Below, piece by piece: positions 44,039 through 53,102 of a stretch of DNA of 64,000 nt; position 1 is the stretch's first letter, and each line of letters begins with the position of its first letter. The translations under genes and the position numbers were made by a program. Under the pieces are notes generated by a model that saw only the letters and a list, made by a program, of their open reading frames with translations, made no database searches and was not told the origin of the DNA. This DNA is from Bacteroidota bacterium (GTDB taxonomy: Bacteria; Bacteroidota; Ignavibacteria; Ignavibacteriales; Melioribacteraceae): contig JAHJUE010000006.1 of NCBI GenBank assembly GCA_018829205.1, positions 308,452 to 372,451 of the forward strand, written 5' to 3'.

Positions 44039-45592
44039 TTATTTTTTAAAGTTATTAAATTCTTTCAGTTCAGCTTTATTAAAATCACTATCAAAACCAA
44101 CAATATTATTAACGTTAAAAAAATTGTTATTCATCAATGTAATGTCGCTAGTTAATCTTCCTTCAAGGTACAAGAAGGGTGATTTTGTACCGATAGGTTG
44201 GCTTGAGTATATCCCAATATTAGTAGCATCCTTAAAATGGAGTTGAGCTAGTTTTTTATTTGGGGTTTGTAGTTTATTAGAAAAACCTTGGATTTTAACA
44301 TTATTTACATCATATCCCCATATCATATGTCTTTCAAAGCTTTCACTTTTGTCGTAATCCGAAATTGTTAAATCTCTTATTACTAAGTTGTCTATATATG
44401 CAAAAGTAAAATTGGATGGTATATGCGAAAAATCATTATCAGCCCTATTTATAAGTGACCTAACTCCCCTAGGTTTTTTGCTGCCTTCAAACGTTCTATG
44501 CGTTTCAAGATTGAAATTAATATTTGATATATACAAATTCTTAATTTTTTCATCAGGTTGCCCAAGGAATAAACAATGTCCGTCTTTACTGTTTATTGTT
44601 ATGTCACTAAAATAAATATCATTAATGTAACTGATAGGTCCACTAGGTTTTCGTCGTTCAATATCAAGAAATATAGGATAGCTTCCACTAGGACGATCAT
44701 CTTTTAATGTCTCGTTATTAGTGCTTTCTACAATAATATTGGAGAACCTAATATCTTCAAACGTACCGCCGTCTTTGGCAAAAAACGCAATACCATATTG
44801 TGTATCCTTGATAATGATATTATTAAACACCATGTGCCGCATCGGAGCTTCTGAACGTGTTCCAAATTTAATTGCAGAGTCGTCGCTTTTTATTACACAA
44901 TTTTCTACAACTATGTATTCAGTAGGTTTTGTGCCTCTTGATTTAGGACAAATTGCGTCGTCACCTAATTCAAAGTAGCAGTTAGTAATGTAAATATGAG
45001 ATGAAGATGTAGGGTCTATTCCATCTGAATTTGGTGATTTCATATCACTTATCATTGAAACGCCATCAATCCAAACATATTCACATTCTAGTAATTCAAG
45101 GTTCCAGTTAGGTGAGTTTAGCATTGATATATTATTTATCTTTATATTTTTGCTATCCACAAATAATATAAATCTATCAGGTCTGTTGTATGGTCGTTCT
45201 TTATCCCGCCAGAAAAAATCTCCGTTTCCATTAATTGTTCCTTCTCCAATAATTCCAAAATTTCTTGCACCTTTCGCATATATGAGACTTTTACCACCTT
45301 CCTCCGTATAATCATTGATATCTGTACTTCCGAAAAGTGTTGCTCCAGGACTTAATTGAAGATATGTATTATCTTTCAATATAATGCTTCCTGTTAAGTA
45401 TTCGCCTGCTGAGAAATAAATATAACCGCCCCCTTCTTCACTACACTTATCAATTATCTCTTGAAGCTGCTCTGTAATAAGTACGGTTTTCCCAGTTTCA
45501 CTGATTAACTCTTTTACATTGTAGATAGAATTTTGCGAGTATGAGGTTGATATTATTAAAGTAAATAATGTTAAAAAGATTTTAAAAAGCAT
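44039..45592 (-). CDS. Glycoside hydrolase family 28 protein (divergent branch)
   Basis: A 517-residue secreted beta-helix enzyme with a signal peptide ending TSYSQ. The motifs are NSDGIDPTSS (first catalytic Asp), LGDDAICPKSRG (Asp pair) and KSDDSAIKFGT. The expected Gly-His-Gly turn is replaced by the FGTRSEAPMRH region. It is more distant from the two flanking GH28 proteins than they are from each other. In related enzymes this branch includes galacturonidases and rhamnogalacturonan-active hydrolases, so the exact link cut is open. Spacers of 61 and 109 bases to its neighbours suggest one operon. Confidence 0.87.
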   Translation of the reverse strand: MLFKIFLTLFTLIISTSYSQNSIYNVKELISETGKTVLITEQLQEIIDKCSEEGGGYIYFSAGEYLTGSIILKDNTYLQLSPGATLFGSTDINDYTEEGGKSLIYAKGARNFGIIGEGTINGNGDFFWRDKERPYNRPDRFILFVDSKNIKINNISMLNSPNWNLELLECEYVWIDGVSMISDMKSPNSDGIDPTSSSHIYITNCYFELGDDAICPKSRGTKPTEYIVVENCVIKSDDSAIKFGTRSEAPMRHMVFNNIIIKDTQYGIAFFAKDGGTFEDIRFSNIIVESTNNETLKDDRPSGSYPIFLDIERRKPSGPISYINDIYFSDITINSKDGHCLFLGQPDEKIKNLYISNINFNLETHRTFEGSKKPRGVRSLINRADNDFSHIPSNFTFAYIDNLVIRDLTISDYDKSESFERHMIWGYDVNNVKIQGFSNKLQTPNKKLAQLHFKDATNIGIYSSQPIGTKSPFLYLEGRLTSDITLMNNNFFNVNNIVGFDSDFNKAELKEFNNFKK

Positions 45593-45653
45593 TTTATCCT
45601 CGTTTTTTATGTTGTAAGTATATTTTAATCATACCCCAGTAGAATTAAAAAAC

Positions 45654-47066
45654 CTAATTTATCTGAAGGTTTATTATGCTTAAAGAATTAATATTATTAA
45701 GTGTATAAGGTAATTTTGCTTTTAAAATACTTATATCGCACAAATTGATATTTTCGATTGGTTTTACTTCAATCCCCTGTATATATATTCCTATTTGAGT
45801 CGCTACTTTACAATTAATATTATTGAAAAACATATTTTTATATAGTGGCGGATAAGGATGTTCAATAGAATCATATTGAATATTCTTATAATCAGTTTCA
45901 ATATATATAGCACTTTCACATGAGTCTATTTTAATATCTTTGACAAAGATATTTTCGACAATTCCTCCTCTATCAGAATTCGCTTTTATATTGATTCCAT
46001 ATTGCATCGGCTCTACTAAACCCATTTCACAATTGTAAACAAAGACATTACGAACTCCACCTGCCATATCACTTCCTATTGAGAACCCATTATGACCGCC
46101 AAGCATTTTATTATTTCTTATTATGATATTTTCAGAAGAGCGACCACCATTTTCAGACCAAGCATCGTTATCCCTGCCCGATTTAACTACAATTGCGTCA
46201 TCATATGCATGAATAGTACAATTCTCTATCAGCACATCAATGCATGAATCCGGGTCAATACCATCATCATTTCGAATTTTTTTAACTCCTGGCTGAATGT
46301 TAACATTTCTGATAATTACATTATCACAAAAAGTTGGATGTATATTTCTTTCTATTGGCATTCTTGAAGTTATACCTTCGACCAATACATTTTTGCAGTA
46401 GTAGAACTCAATAGTTCCAGGTCGCAAATAATGACCTTCACCAAATAATCGTTTATCTATCGGAATTAAATTCTCTCCCATCTGTTGTAAATTACTTTGA
46501 TCAGGCTTCTGTAAAAATTTCCATTCGAACCAGTATTTATCTACTTGACCATCAATTGTTCCTTTACCAGTTATTGCAACATTATTTGCACCCCAGCAAT
46601 ATATTAGCGGCGAATAGTTATAGCACCATGTGCCTTCCCACCTTACTTTCACGCAACCGTTATATTTTTCTTCACCAATAAGATAATCTTTAGGATTTGT
46701 ACCAAATCGAACATAAGCGCCTTCTTCCAAATGCAGATTAACATTACTTTTTAATATTAATGGACCATTAACAAGATAATTTCCTTGCGGTAATATTACT
46801 TTACCCCCTCCTTCTGCACTGCAAATATCAATAGCAGAATTAATTGCATCACGAGTATCAGTAACTCCATCTGGGCAAGCTCCATATTTGAGAACAGAAT
46901 ATTCATTTTCTGGAAATACAGGAGGGACAATTCTTTCCAAGATTTTATCTATTTCATTCCATGCATCATTTAATTCAACATTATTTTGAGAATTTAGAGA
47001 TTGATTTCCACCTAGTAACATTAAAAGTATAATGATCAGTGATTTACAATTCTTAAATATATTCAT
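45654..47066 (-). CDS. Glycoside hydrolase family 28 polygalacturonase-type enzyme
   Basis: A 470-residue paralogue of the 42487-43929 protein, with a signal peptide ending SLNSQ. Unlike that protein it keeps all visible catalytic markers: NDDGIDPDSC, YDDAIVVKSGRD and LGGHNGFSIGS. The IKANSDRGG segment follows. Both start with a similar N-terminal stretch (AWNEIDKILERIVPPVFPEN here) that precedes the beta-helix. It is probably the active exo- or endo-galacturonan hydrolase of the locus. It is the first gene of the three-gene GH28 run. About 590 bases of mainly non-coding sequence upstream hold a broken gene, so its promoter should be there. Confidence 0.9.
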   Translation of the reverse strand: MNIFKNCKSLIIILLMLLGGNQSLNSQNNVELNDAWNEIDKILERIVPPVFPENEYSVLKYGACPDGVTDTRDAINSAIDICSAEGGGKVILPQGNYLVNGPLILKSNVNLHLEEGAYVRFGTNPKDYLIGEEKYNGCVKVRWEGTWCYNYSPLIYCWGANNVAITGKGTIDGQVDKYWFEWKFLQKPDQSNLQQMGENLIPIDKRLFGEGHYLRPGTIEFYYCKNVLVEGITSRMPIERNIHPTFCDNVIIRNVNIQPGVKKIRNDDGIDPDSCIDVLIENCTIHAYDDAIVVKSGRDNDAWSENGGRSSENIIIRNNKMLGGHNGFSIGSDMAGGVRNVFVYNCEMGLVEPMQYGINIKANSDRGGIVENIFVKDIKIDSCESAIYIETDYKNIQYDSIEHPYPPLYKNMFFNNINCKVATQIGIYIQGIEVKPIENINLCDISILKAKLPYTLNNINSLSIINLQIN

Positions 47067-47089
47067 ACGACCCCATTTAAAATTTTTAT

Positions 47090-47326
47090 AAAACTAGTCC
47101 ATCTTTGTAATCTCAATATTATATTTAACCCTGTCAACTATGTTTACTCTATTATTCCAAATTGGATTTATCTTATTATTAATTGCTGATTTTGTATACT
47201 TGTCCCAGTATTTTAAAACTGACGTTAACTCATTAACAGTTATTTTGTAAATGATTTATCACGATTTTCACTATAAATTTTTAAGTATGCAGAACCAACA
47301 ATCTTATACGTAAAATATTTTACCAT
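47090..47326 (-). pseudogene. Frameshifted gene fragment of unknown family
   Basis: On the minus strand an ATG at 47326 opens a 28-codon frame (MVKYFTYKIVGSAYLKIYSE region). A neighbouring frame then carries on with VNELTSVLKYWDKYTK and INPIWNNRVNIVDRVKYN to a stop near 47090 (coordinate approximate). Read together with one frameshift near 47245, these look like the last 65 or so residues of a lost protein. I do not recognise the family. The rest of 47067-47657 is A+T-rich, with a dyad AAACGA-N5-TCGTTT near 47375 and nothing else I can support. Confidence 0.45.
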
Positions 47327-47657
47327 TAATGATATTAAAAAATTTCAGGTTTAAGATTATAGTCTTGTAACTCTAAACGAAATACTCGTTTGCTTTATTA
47401 GATAAAATATAACCAACAGTGTTTCCCCTTTTTAAAAGTGCGGATTATATCTTATCGACGGCAAACCTTATTTTTTAATAATTAATATCAGCCCTCAATA
47501 GAATTTAATTGTACTTCGATTGACAGTCGAGAAGTAAAAATGAATAAATAGGTATGAAGCTATTATTAGATTTAATTTTATTCGTTTCATATTTCTCAAT
47601 AAGAATTCAAAAGTGATTAACATTTTCAAACGACATTTTATAGGCGATTTAAAAATC

Positions 47658-49376
47658 TTACTTAAGTAATACTAATTTCTGGGTTTTAATAAAATCATTC
47701 GATCTTAATTGATAATAATAAACACCGCTTGGCAAATCCTTAGGATGCCATAACGCTTGAAAATATCCACTTGATTGATACTTATTAACCAAAGTTTCCA
47801 CCAATTGTCCGTGAATGTTGAATATCACTAATTGAACCTTTCCGGATTTTGGCAATTGGTAATTTATTGTTGTTGATGGATTAAACGGATTTGGATAATT
47901 CTGTTCTAAGTCAAATACACTAGGAACTGTCAACTCATTTTCATCTGAAACATTTACTAGATCATTTTGAGTGGTTACCGTTACTTCGTTTGAGGGAGGT
48001 GAGGTAATGTTTTCATAATATGCTACAACTCGATAAGTATATTCAGTTGAACTATTCAAAAAAAATCGATCCGAATGTGAAGTTACATTAGCATCTACCT
48101 TTCCAACATCCCAATATGAAGATCCATGGGATTTTCGTTCAATCTTAAATCCTTCTTCATTTTCAGAATTATCTATCCAAGTTAAATCAATTTGTTTATT
48201 AGAAACAGCAACCGCCAATAAATCGCCAGGTGAGTTTAAGGCTAAAATTTCTCCGCCATTCCATTTATCCGTAAGTTCCCACTTAAATTTAAAATCATTA
48301 TTAATCCATTTTACCTTTGTGGAGTCATCACAAGCATCAGCACCGCAAGATGTAATATTGCTGATGGAACATTTAATAGCGTAACTTGTCTCCGGATTTT
48401 CGCCTCTCTCAACCCACAAATAGGGATAATGAAAAATATTATTTTCAAATGTTAAGGCATAAGGACAATTGCCACCAGGATCACCACTATATCTAAGAAA
48501 GCCGAATTGAACTTGATTGTCAGTTTGAGTTGAAACTCCTGTATAATAACATTCATTATCATGAACATAGACATTATTAGCTTGAGATCTTCTAAACTTA
48601 AATGGTGAGCCGCTAATATTCGCAAGATAGCAGTTTCTAATTTCCGAGTTATTCAATCGAGTGCAATAAAAACCATGAAGATCATCCAGCTCTTCAAAAT
48701 TATTATGACAATTAGTCATTTCAATATTTTCTATTAATACCCTTGTAGAATTTTTTGGGTAAACAACACCGGCGCAATAAACACCGGTAGTTTTTTCGTC
48801 TGGAAAGTAATAAGGGCCAATTTTATTTATTTTAATATTTCTTAAAATTACATCTTCAGTCTCAAAGAGCATAATTGTGCTTTCAATCCACATCTCAAAA
48901 TATAGATTTTCAATAATTACATTTTGTTTTGAGGGTTCTATAACTAAAATTGCGGCTCCCGGTCCTCCATCGTGAAGAAAATATCCTGTCCCATCAAGTT
49001 TAGCTTTTTCATCAGACCCATAAGTAGAAATGAGTAATTCTTTATTAATATCCCAAATAAAAGCAAATGTAGTTCTATCGTCTCCATAAAGTGAAACTGT
49101 ATCAGGATAAAACTCAGTAAATATATCCCCGCCTTTAAGAAGAATTTCAAAGGAATTATCAGACGAATTTAGACAAAGCTCTTTGGCTCTTGTTAGAGTT
49201 CTTACCGGATCATTTATGGTGCCGGCGTTCGAGTCATTACCAGAACTACTAACATGAATAATTTTAGCACATAAGAAATTTGGGAATAATAATAACAATA
49301 GAATTGACGCGAATTTTATTCTTGATTTCCGTTTTTCTTGCTTCATGCTATTTTTTCTATCGTTTATTTTTATCAT
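47658..49376 (-). CDS. T9SS-exported beta-helix protein with fibronectin type III domain
   Basis: A 572-residue secreted protein. The frame opens at 49376, but an ATG at 49346 gives a more compact signal peptide; the choice is not decided. Residues about 40-380 form a right-handed beta-helix that opens HVSSSGNDSNAGTINDPVRT, the usual start of DUF1565-type proteins. A fibronectin type III domain follows (about 385-480, DLTWIDNSENEEGFKIERK). The T9SS domain starts at YPNPFNPSTTINY and ends KLVLLK. No catalytic residues are evident. It lies 36 bases after the Gfo/Idh/MocA gene and is probably the end of that operon, as 591 bases without a gene follow. Confidence 0.75.
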   Translation of the reverse strand: MIKINDRKNSMKQEKRKSRIKFASILLLLLFPNFLCAKIIHVSSSGNDSNAGTINDPVRTLTRAKELCLNSSDNSFEILLKGGDIFTEFYPDTVSLYGDDRTTFAFIWDINKELLISTYGSDEKAKLDGTGYFLHDGGPGAAILVIEPSKQNVIIENLYFEMWIESTIMLFETEDVILRNIKINKIGPYYFPDEKTTGVYCAGVVYPKNSTRVLIENIEMTNCHNNFEELDDLHGFYCTRLNNSEIRNCYLANISGSPFKFRRSQANNVYVHDNECYYTGVSTQTDNQVQFGFLRYSGDPGGNCPYALTFENNIFHYPYLWVERGENPETSYAIKCSISNITSCGADACDDSTKVKWINNDFKFKWELTDKWNGGEILALNSPGDLLAVAVSNKQIDLTWIDNSENEEGFKIERKSHGSSYWDVGKVDANVTSHSDRFFLNSSTEYTYRVVAYYENITSPPSNEVTVTTQNDLVNVSDENELTVPSVFDLEQNYPNPFNPSTTINYQLPKSGKVQLVIFNIHGQLVETLVNKYQSSGYFQALWHPKDLPSGVYYYQLRSNDFIKTQKLVLLK

Positions 49377-49412
49377 TATCCATAATTCTCTTTAATTAAA
49401 TAATAAAACAAA

Positions 49413-50741
49413 TTAGATTTTAATTTCCCAACCTGGTTCATACTCTCTGCTCCACAAACTCATTGCTTCCACATCATCTAAGATATGAGCATTCTGAGGA
49501 TTCAAATTTAAAGTTCTGCCATACTTCCAAGCAATATTTGAGAGTTGAAGCATTGTAACAGAAATATTCCCCTCAGCAATTGGAGAACGTAATTTTTCTC
49601 CATTTCTAATACCATTCAGTAAATTTTTAAAGTGATCTACTGTCATGCTATCCATTCCTAATAAATCATCTGTACTTGCTGCTTTTTTATTCACAAACTC
49701 CTCAATGATCTTTCCATCTAGATCAAATACAATAAATCCACCACGATCAATTAGAACTGAGCCATTAGTCCCATTTATTAAAGCTCCTCTTCCTCTATCA
49801 TAATATGGTACATTGTTACAGCTTTTACTTTCCCAAGAAATCATTTTTCCATTGTATTCATAACTTGTATTCAGCGTGTCATAAAATTCCCAATCATCTT
49901 CAAAGTGAAACCGGCCTCCAACTGATGAAATTTTATTTGGGTATTTAACATTCAGTGCCCATCTGCAAATATCTACTTCGTGTGTCCCATTATTTAATGT
50001 TTCACCGGTCCCCCATTTCCAAAACCAATGCCAATTATAAGGATGAACATTATCACGGTAGCTTGTCCTCGGTGCAGGGCCTTGCCACAGTTCCCAATCA
50101 AGATATTCCGGTACATTAACTATTTTTCCAATACCGATAGGTTCTCGTTTGTTGCTGTACCAAGCCTTGCCATAATATGGAGTGCCAATTAAGCCATCGT
50201 GAATTCGTTTAATAATATTAATTGTATGATGAGATGATCTCTGCTGATTTCCCATTTGTACAAGTTTGTCATATTTCCTTTGAGCCAATACAAGTAGTTC
50301 ACCCTCTCTTGGGTTATGACTGCAAGGCTTTTCAACATAGACATGTTTACCATTCTGTAAAGCCATTATTGACATTGTTGCATGCCAATGTTCAGGAGTC
50401 GCAATTGTTATAACATCAATATCTTTTTCTTCAACAAGTTTTCTATAATCTTTTATCGCTTTGGGGTAACTTCCAAAGTTCTCTTTTACTTTAGCTGAAA
50501 ATTCTTTTTCATATCTTGTATCAACTTCACAGATATGGGTTAAACCAACATTTTCACACTCTTTAATAGCTTTAAGATGTGCATTTGCACGATTACGAAC
50601 ACCAACTACGGCAAAGTTTATTCTGTCATTTGCGCCAACAATATTTGAATAACTTTTTGCAGTAAATCCCAATGAGCCGAATGCTACTCCTGCTAACGTT
50701 ATAGATGATTTTTTTACAAATTCCCGTCTAGATTTATTCAT
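49413..50741 (-). CDS. Gfo/Idh/MocA-family oxidoreductase, Tat-exported
   Basis: A 442-residue NAD(P)-dependent sugar oxidoreductase with a twin-arginine signal (SRREFVKKSSITLAGVAFG). The Rossmann start is INFAVVGVRNRANAHLK, and the EKP motif (HVYVEKPCSHNPRE) and TPEHWHATM are intact. It follows a DUF1080 protein by 21 bases. In other bacteria, Gfo/Idh/MocA enzymes oxidise a glycoside at C3 and DUF1080 (3-keto-glycoside hydrolase) proteins then cleave the keto sugar. The pairing here strongly suggests that pathway, located in the periplasm. It is only distantly related to the locus 1 enzyme at 20952. Confidence 0.9.
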   Translation of the reverse strand: MNKSRREFVKKSSITLAGVAFGSLGFTAKSYSNIVGANDRINFAVVGVRNRANAHLKAIKECENVGLTHICEVDTRYEKEFSAKVKENFGSYPKAIKDYRKLVEEKDIDVITIATPEHWHATMSIMALQNGKHVYVEKPCSHNPREGELLVLAQRKYDKLVQMGNQQRSSHHTINIIKRIHDGLIGTPYYGKAWYSNKREPIGIGKIVNVPEYLDWELWQGPAPRTSYRDNVHPYNWHWFWKWGTGETLNNGTHEVDICRWALNVKYPNKISSVGGRFHFEDDWEFYDTLNTSYEYNGKMISWESKSCNNVPYYDRGRGALINGTNGSVLIDRGGFIVFDLDGKIIEEFVNKKAASTDDLLGMDSMTVDHFKNLLNGIRNGEKLRSPIAEGNISVTMLQLSNIAWKYGRTLNLNPQNAHILDDVEAMSLWSREYEPGWEIKI

Positions 50742-50762
50742 TAAATTTTCTCCATCAGCACT

Positions 50763-52109
50763 TTACAATTCTTTAATTTTAATATTCCTAAACCAAACTT
50801 CGTTTCCATGATCCTGTAAAAGAATATTCCCTTCTTCAGCCTCGCCAAAATCTTTCCATATTTTAAATTTACTGTTAGCTACCAAAGCTTTCCACATTTG
50901 TGTCCCTCTTTCGTATTCGACAACTTTTATTCCGTTTAACCAGTGTTCAACATGATTGCCTTTAACAATTATACAAGCTCTATTCCATTTATCAATTCCA
51001 TTAAATTTTTTATTTACAGATGGTATTAAATCGTATAGCGACCCAAGGGTTCTATTGCCAGCAATTCCAAGTTTTGCGTCAGGATGCTTAACATCATCCA
51101 GTATTTGGAACTCACATCCTATCGATGACCCTTCCCCTTTATTCATTTCAGGATCAACAAAATATTTTATTCCGCTGTTTGCACCTTCGGTTATTAAAAA
51201 TTCTATATAAAGTTCAAAATTTTTATATTTTTTAATTGTAATTATATCACCGCCGTTTCTTGATTCACCACCGTCTGATGAAAGAACTTTAAGAACTCCG
51301 TTTTCAATTAACCATCCATTTTCAGGAAACTTATCTAATTTGGCGCCTCTCCAGTTTTTTGTTGTGTTACCATCCCAGAGAAGTTTATAATTTTCATTTA
51401 TTTCTCTAGTGCTCAGTTTATTTAATAAAAAACTATTTTGATGAATTTCACTATTATCTTCTGTCACATATTTTTCAACATCGTTTGTTAATATTCTAAT
51501 ATTCTTCCAAGAAACTTTTTCACCCACTTTTGTTTGATCATTTTTTATAGAGTGAACTTGGAGAGCAATAAATCCATTAGCAGACAAATCGTCACTTATA
51601 TTGGCACAAGGGATTCCGTTCAACCATGTTCTAATATTATTCCCTACCGCTTCTATTCTTACGTTATTCCAATTATTTTCATTAAATGCTTTTTTCGCAT
51701 CAGGATTTTCATCTAAAGTATATAGCCAGCCGCGTCGAGCTTCATCGTAAATACCGCCGGACCATTTTCTTTCTGATGGATCTATTTCAAACTGGTAACC
51801 ATGAACTCTTCCATTTTGATATTCGGAAATGCTATTACTTCTAAATTGTATACCGGAATTTGTACTGCCCATAACTTTAAATTCTAATTCAAGTATAAAG
51901 TCGGAATATGTGTTTTCAGTTACTAAAAAACTATTGGAGGAATTTAGAACTGTTTCTCCAATAATTGATTGATCAGATACGTAAAATTTTGCGGAACCAT
52001 TTAATTGTTTCCAACCGTCAAGATTTTTTGAATTGAACAATTGTTTCCAAGCGGGTTGTGCATTTAAGCTTATAGAAATGAAGAGAATGAAACCTATTTT
52101 TTTTATCAT
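50763..52109 (-). CDS. Two-domain DUF1080 protein (3-keto-glycoside hydrolase-like)
   Basis: A 448-residue secreted protein built of two DUF1080 jelly-roll domains. The first (about 17-215) opens [16 protein letters not shown] and has [10 protein letters not shown]. The second (about 235-448) opens [16 protein letters not shown] and has [12 protein letters not shown] and [19 protein letters not shown]. The signal peptide ends LNAQP. Members of this family cleave 3-keto-disaccharides made by Gfo/Idh/MocA oxidases, and such a gene lies 21 bases downstream. The tandem duplication inside one protein suggests either one binding and one catalytic domain or two different substrates. It has no T9SS domain, so it is probably periplasmic. 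Confidence 0.88.
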   Translation of the reverse strand: MIKKIGFILFISISLNAQPAWKQLFNSKNLDGWKQLNGSAKFYVSDQSIIGETVLNSSNSFLVTENTYSDFILELEFKVMGSTNSGIQFRSNSISEYQNGRVHGYQFEIDPSERKWSGGIYDEARRGWLYTLDENPDAKKAFNENNWNNVRIEAVGNNIRTWLNGIPCANISDDLSANGFIALQVHSIKNDQTKVGEKVSWKNIRILTNDVEKYVTEDNSEIHQNSFLLNKLSTREINENYKLLWDGNTTKNWRGAKLDKFPENGWLIENGVLKVLSSDGGESRNGGDIITIKKYKNFELYIEFLITEGANSGIKYFVDPEMNKGEGSSIGCEFQILDDVKHPDAKLGIAGNRTLGSLYDLIPSVNKKFNGIDKWNRACIIVKGNHVEHWLNGIKVVEYERGTQMWKALVANSKFKIWKDFGEAEEGNILLQDHGNEVWFRNIKIKEL

Positions 52110-52204
52110 AATATAATACCTATTAAATTTTCATGAAAAATTACATGGCTAAGAAAAACAATTTGTAATAAGTATTGCAGCTGCTAAATTAGTTCGTAAT
52201 AATT

Positions 52205-53002
52205 TTATATATCAACTCTATAACCAAATGATATTAACAGCATATTTATCTGACGTTTATCATTTTGTATATTAGTTTTCAAATCAAAAATTCCATTAAA
52301 GAATGAAGGATTAAGTGTTCGTTCACCGGTATATTGTGGATTGCCAAGATTTAAATATTGAATACCAATGCTATATTTATTGAAGATCTCCAGATCAATC
52401 CCAATTAAATATCCATAGCTAATAACAAAATCAAACTTAGTTTCTTCAATGGAAGTTAAAATTGATGCATTTCTGAAGTATGCGCTATATTTTCTTGTAG
52501 GTTGTTTTGAAATATCTATTCCGCCTTGAATTGTTAAATAAGCGGAAATATCCTCAGAAAATATATAACCATAATTAAATCCTGTCATAATCGGAATGTG
52601 AAGCCAATCACTCGATTCAAAACTAAAGACAACAGTATCACGGGGAGTATCCTTTATTACTGATTGGAAATAGTTTTGAATTTCTTTTGTATCAACTGGA
52701 TTTATAATTAGTTTAGTACTGAATATCCATCCTAATCCTTTTAATTTTCTAATCGGACTTATTATATCTATACTAAATACTCCTCCAGTTTTAGCAAGCC
52801 CAACACTATTGCCGAAATCAAAACCGCTGCGTCTTGTAATAGAAGCTTCATTACCTAATGATTTCCCGTAATCACTAATGGGCAAGGACAGAGAGCCCTT
52901 AATAATCATACTTGAGTTTTCATTCTGTCCAAATAAATTAGGAGTATATCCCAATAATATTAATAGAATTGATATAAAGAATAAGTTATAAGTTATTCGC
53001 AT
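52205..53002 (-). CDS. Small outer-membrane beta-barrel protein, unknown function
   Basis: A 265-residue protein with a signal peptide (ending NLFGQ) and alternating strands typical of an 8- to 12-stranded barrel. Examples are SMIIKGSLSLPISDYGKSL at the start and INMLLISFGYRVDI as the terminal strand. I do not recognise a family beyond porin-like. It lies after the stem-loop at 53027-53071 that separates it from the receptor/beta-helix pair, and before the DUF1080 gene, so it may be the first gene of the enzyme part of locus 3. Confidence 0.65.
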   Translation of the reverse strand: MRITYNLFFISILLILLGYTPNLFGQNENSSMIIKGSLSLPISDYGKSLGNEASITRRSGFDFGNSVGLAKTGGVFSIDIISPIRKLKGLGWIFSTKLIINPVDTKEIQNYFQSVIKDTPRDTVVFSFESSDWLHIPIMTGFNYGYIFSEDISAYLTIQGGIDISKQPTRKYSAYFRNASILTSIEETKFDFVISYGYLIGIDLEIFNKYSIGIQYLNLGNPQYTGERTLNPSFFNGIFDLKTNIQNDKRQINMLLISFGYRVDI

Positions 53003-53026
53003 AATATTTCTCGATATGATTAGTTA

Positions 53027-53071
53027 TTATTAACAAGAGATGGAAATAATTTTCCAATCTCTTGTTAATAA
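53027..53071 (-). terminator. Very strong stem-loop after the beta-helix gene of locus 3
   Basis: TTATTAACAAGAGAT (53027-53041) and ATCTCTTGTTAATAA (53057-53071) are perfectly inverse-complementary over 15 bases. GGAAA/TTTCC extends the stem inward past one unpaired base. It starts 32 bases after the stop of the 53103 gene and about 25 bases before the next ATG. No T-run follows on the minus strand, so RNA protection or attenuation is as likely as full termination. Confidence 0.65.
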
Positions 53072-53102
53072 ATTTTAACAAAATAAAATTATTGGCATCT
53101 TA

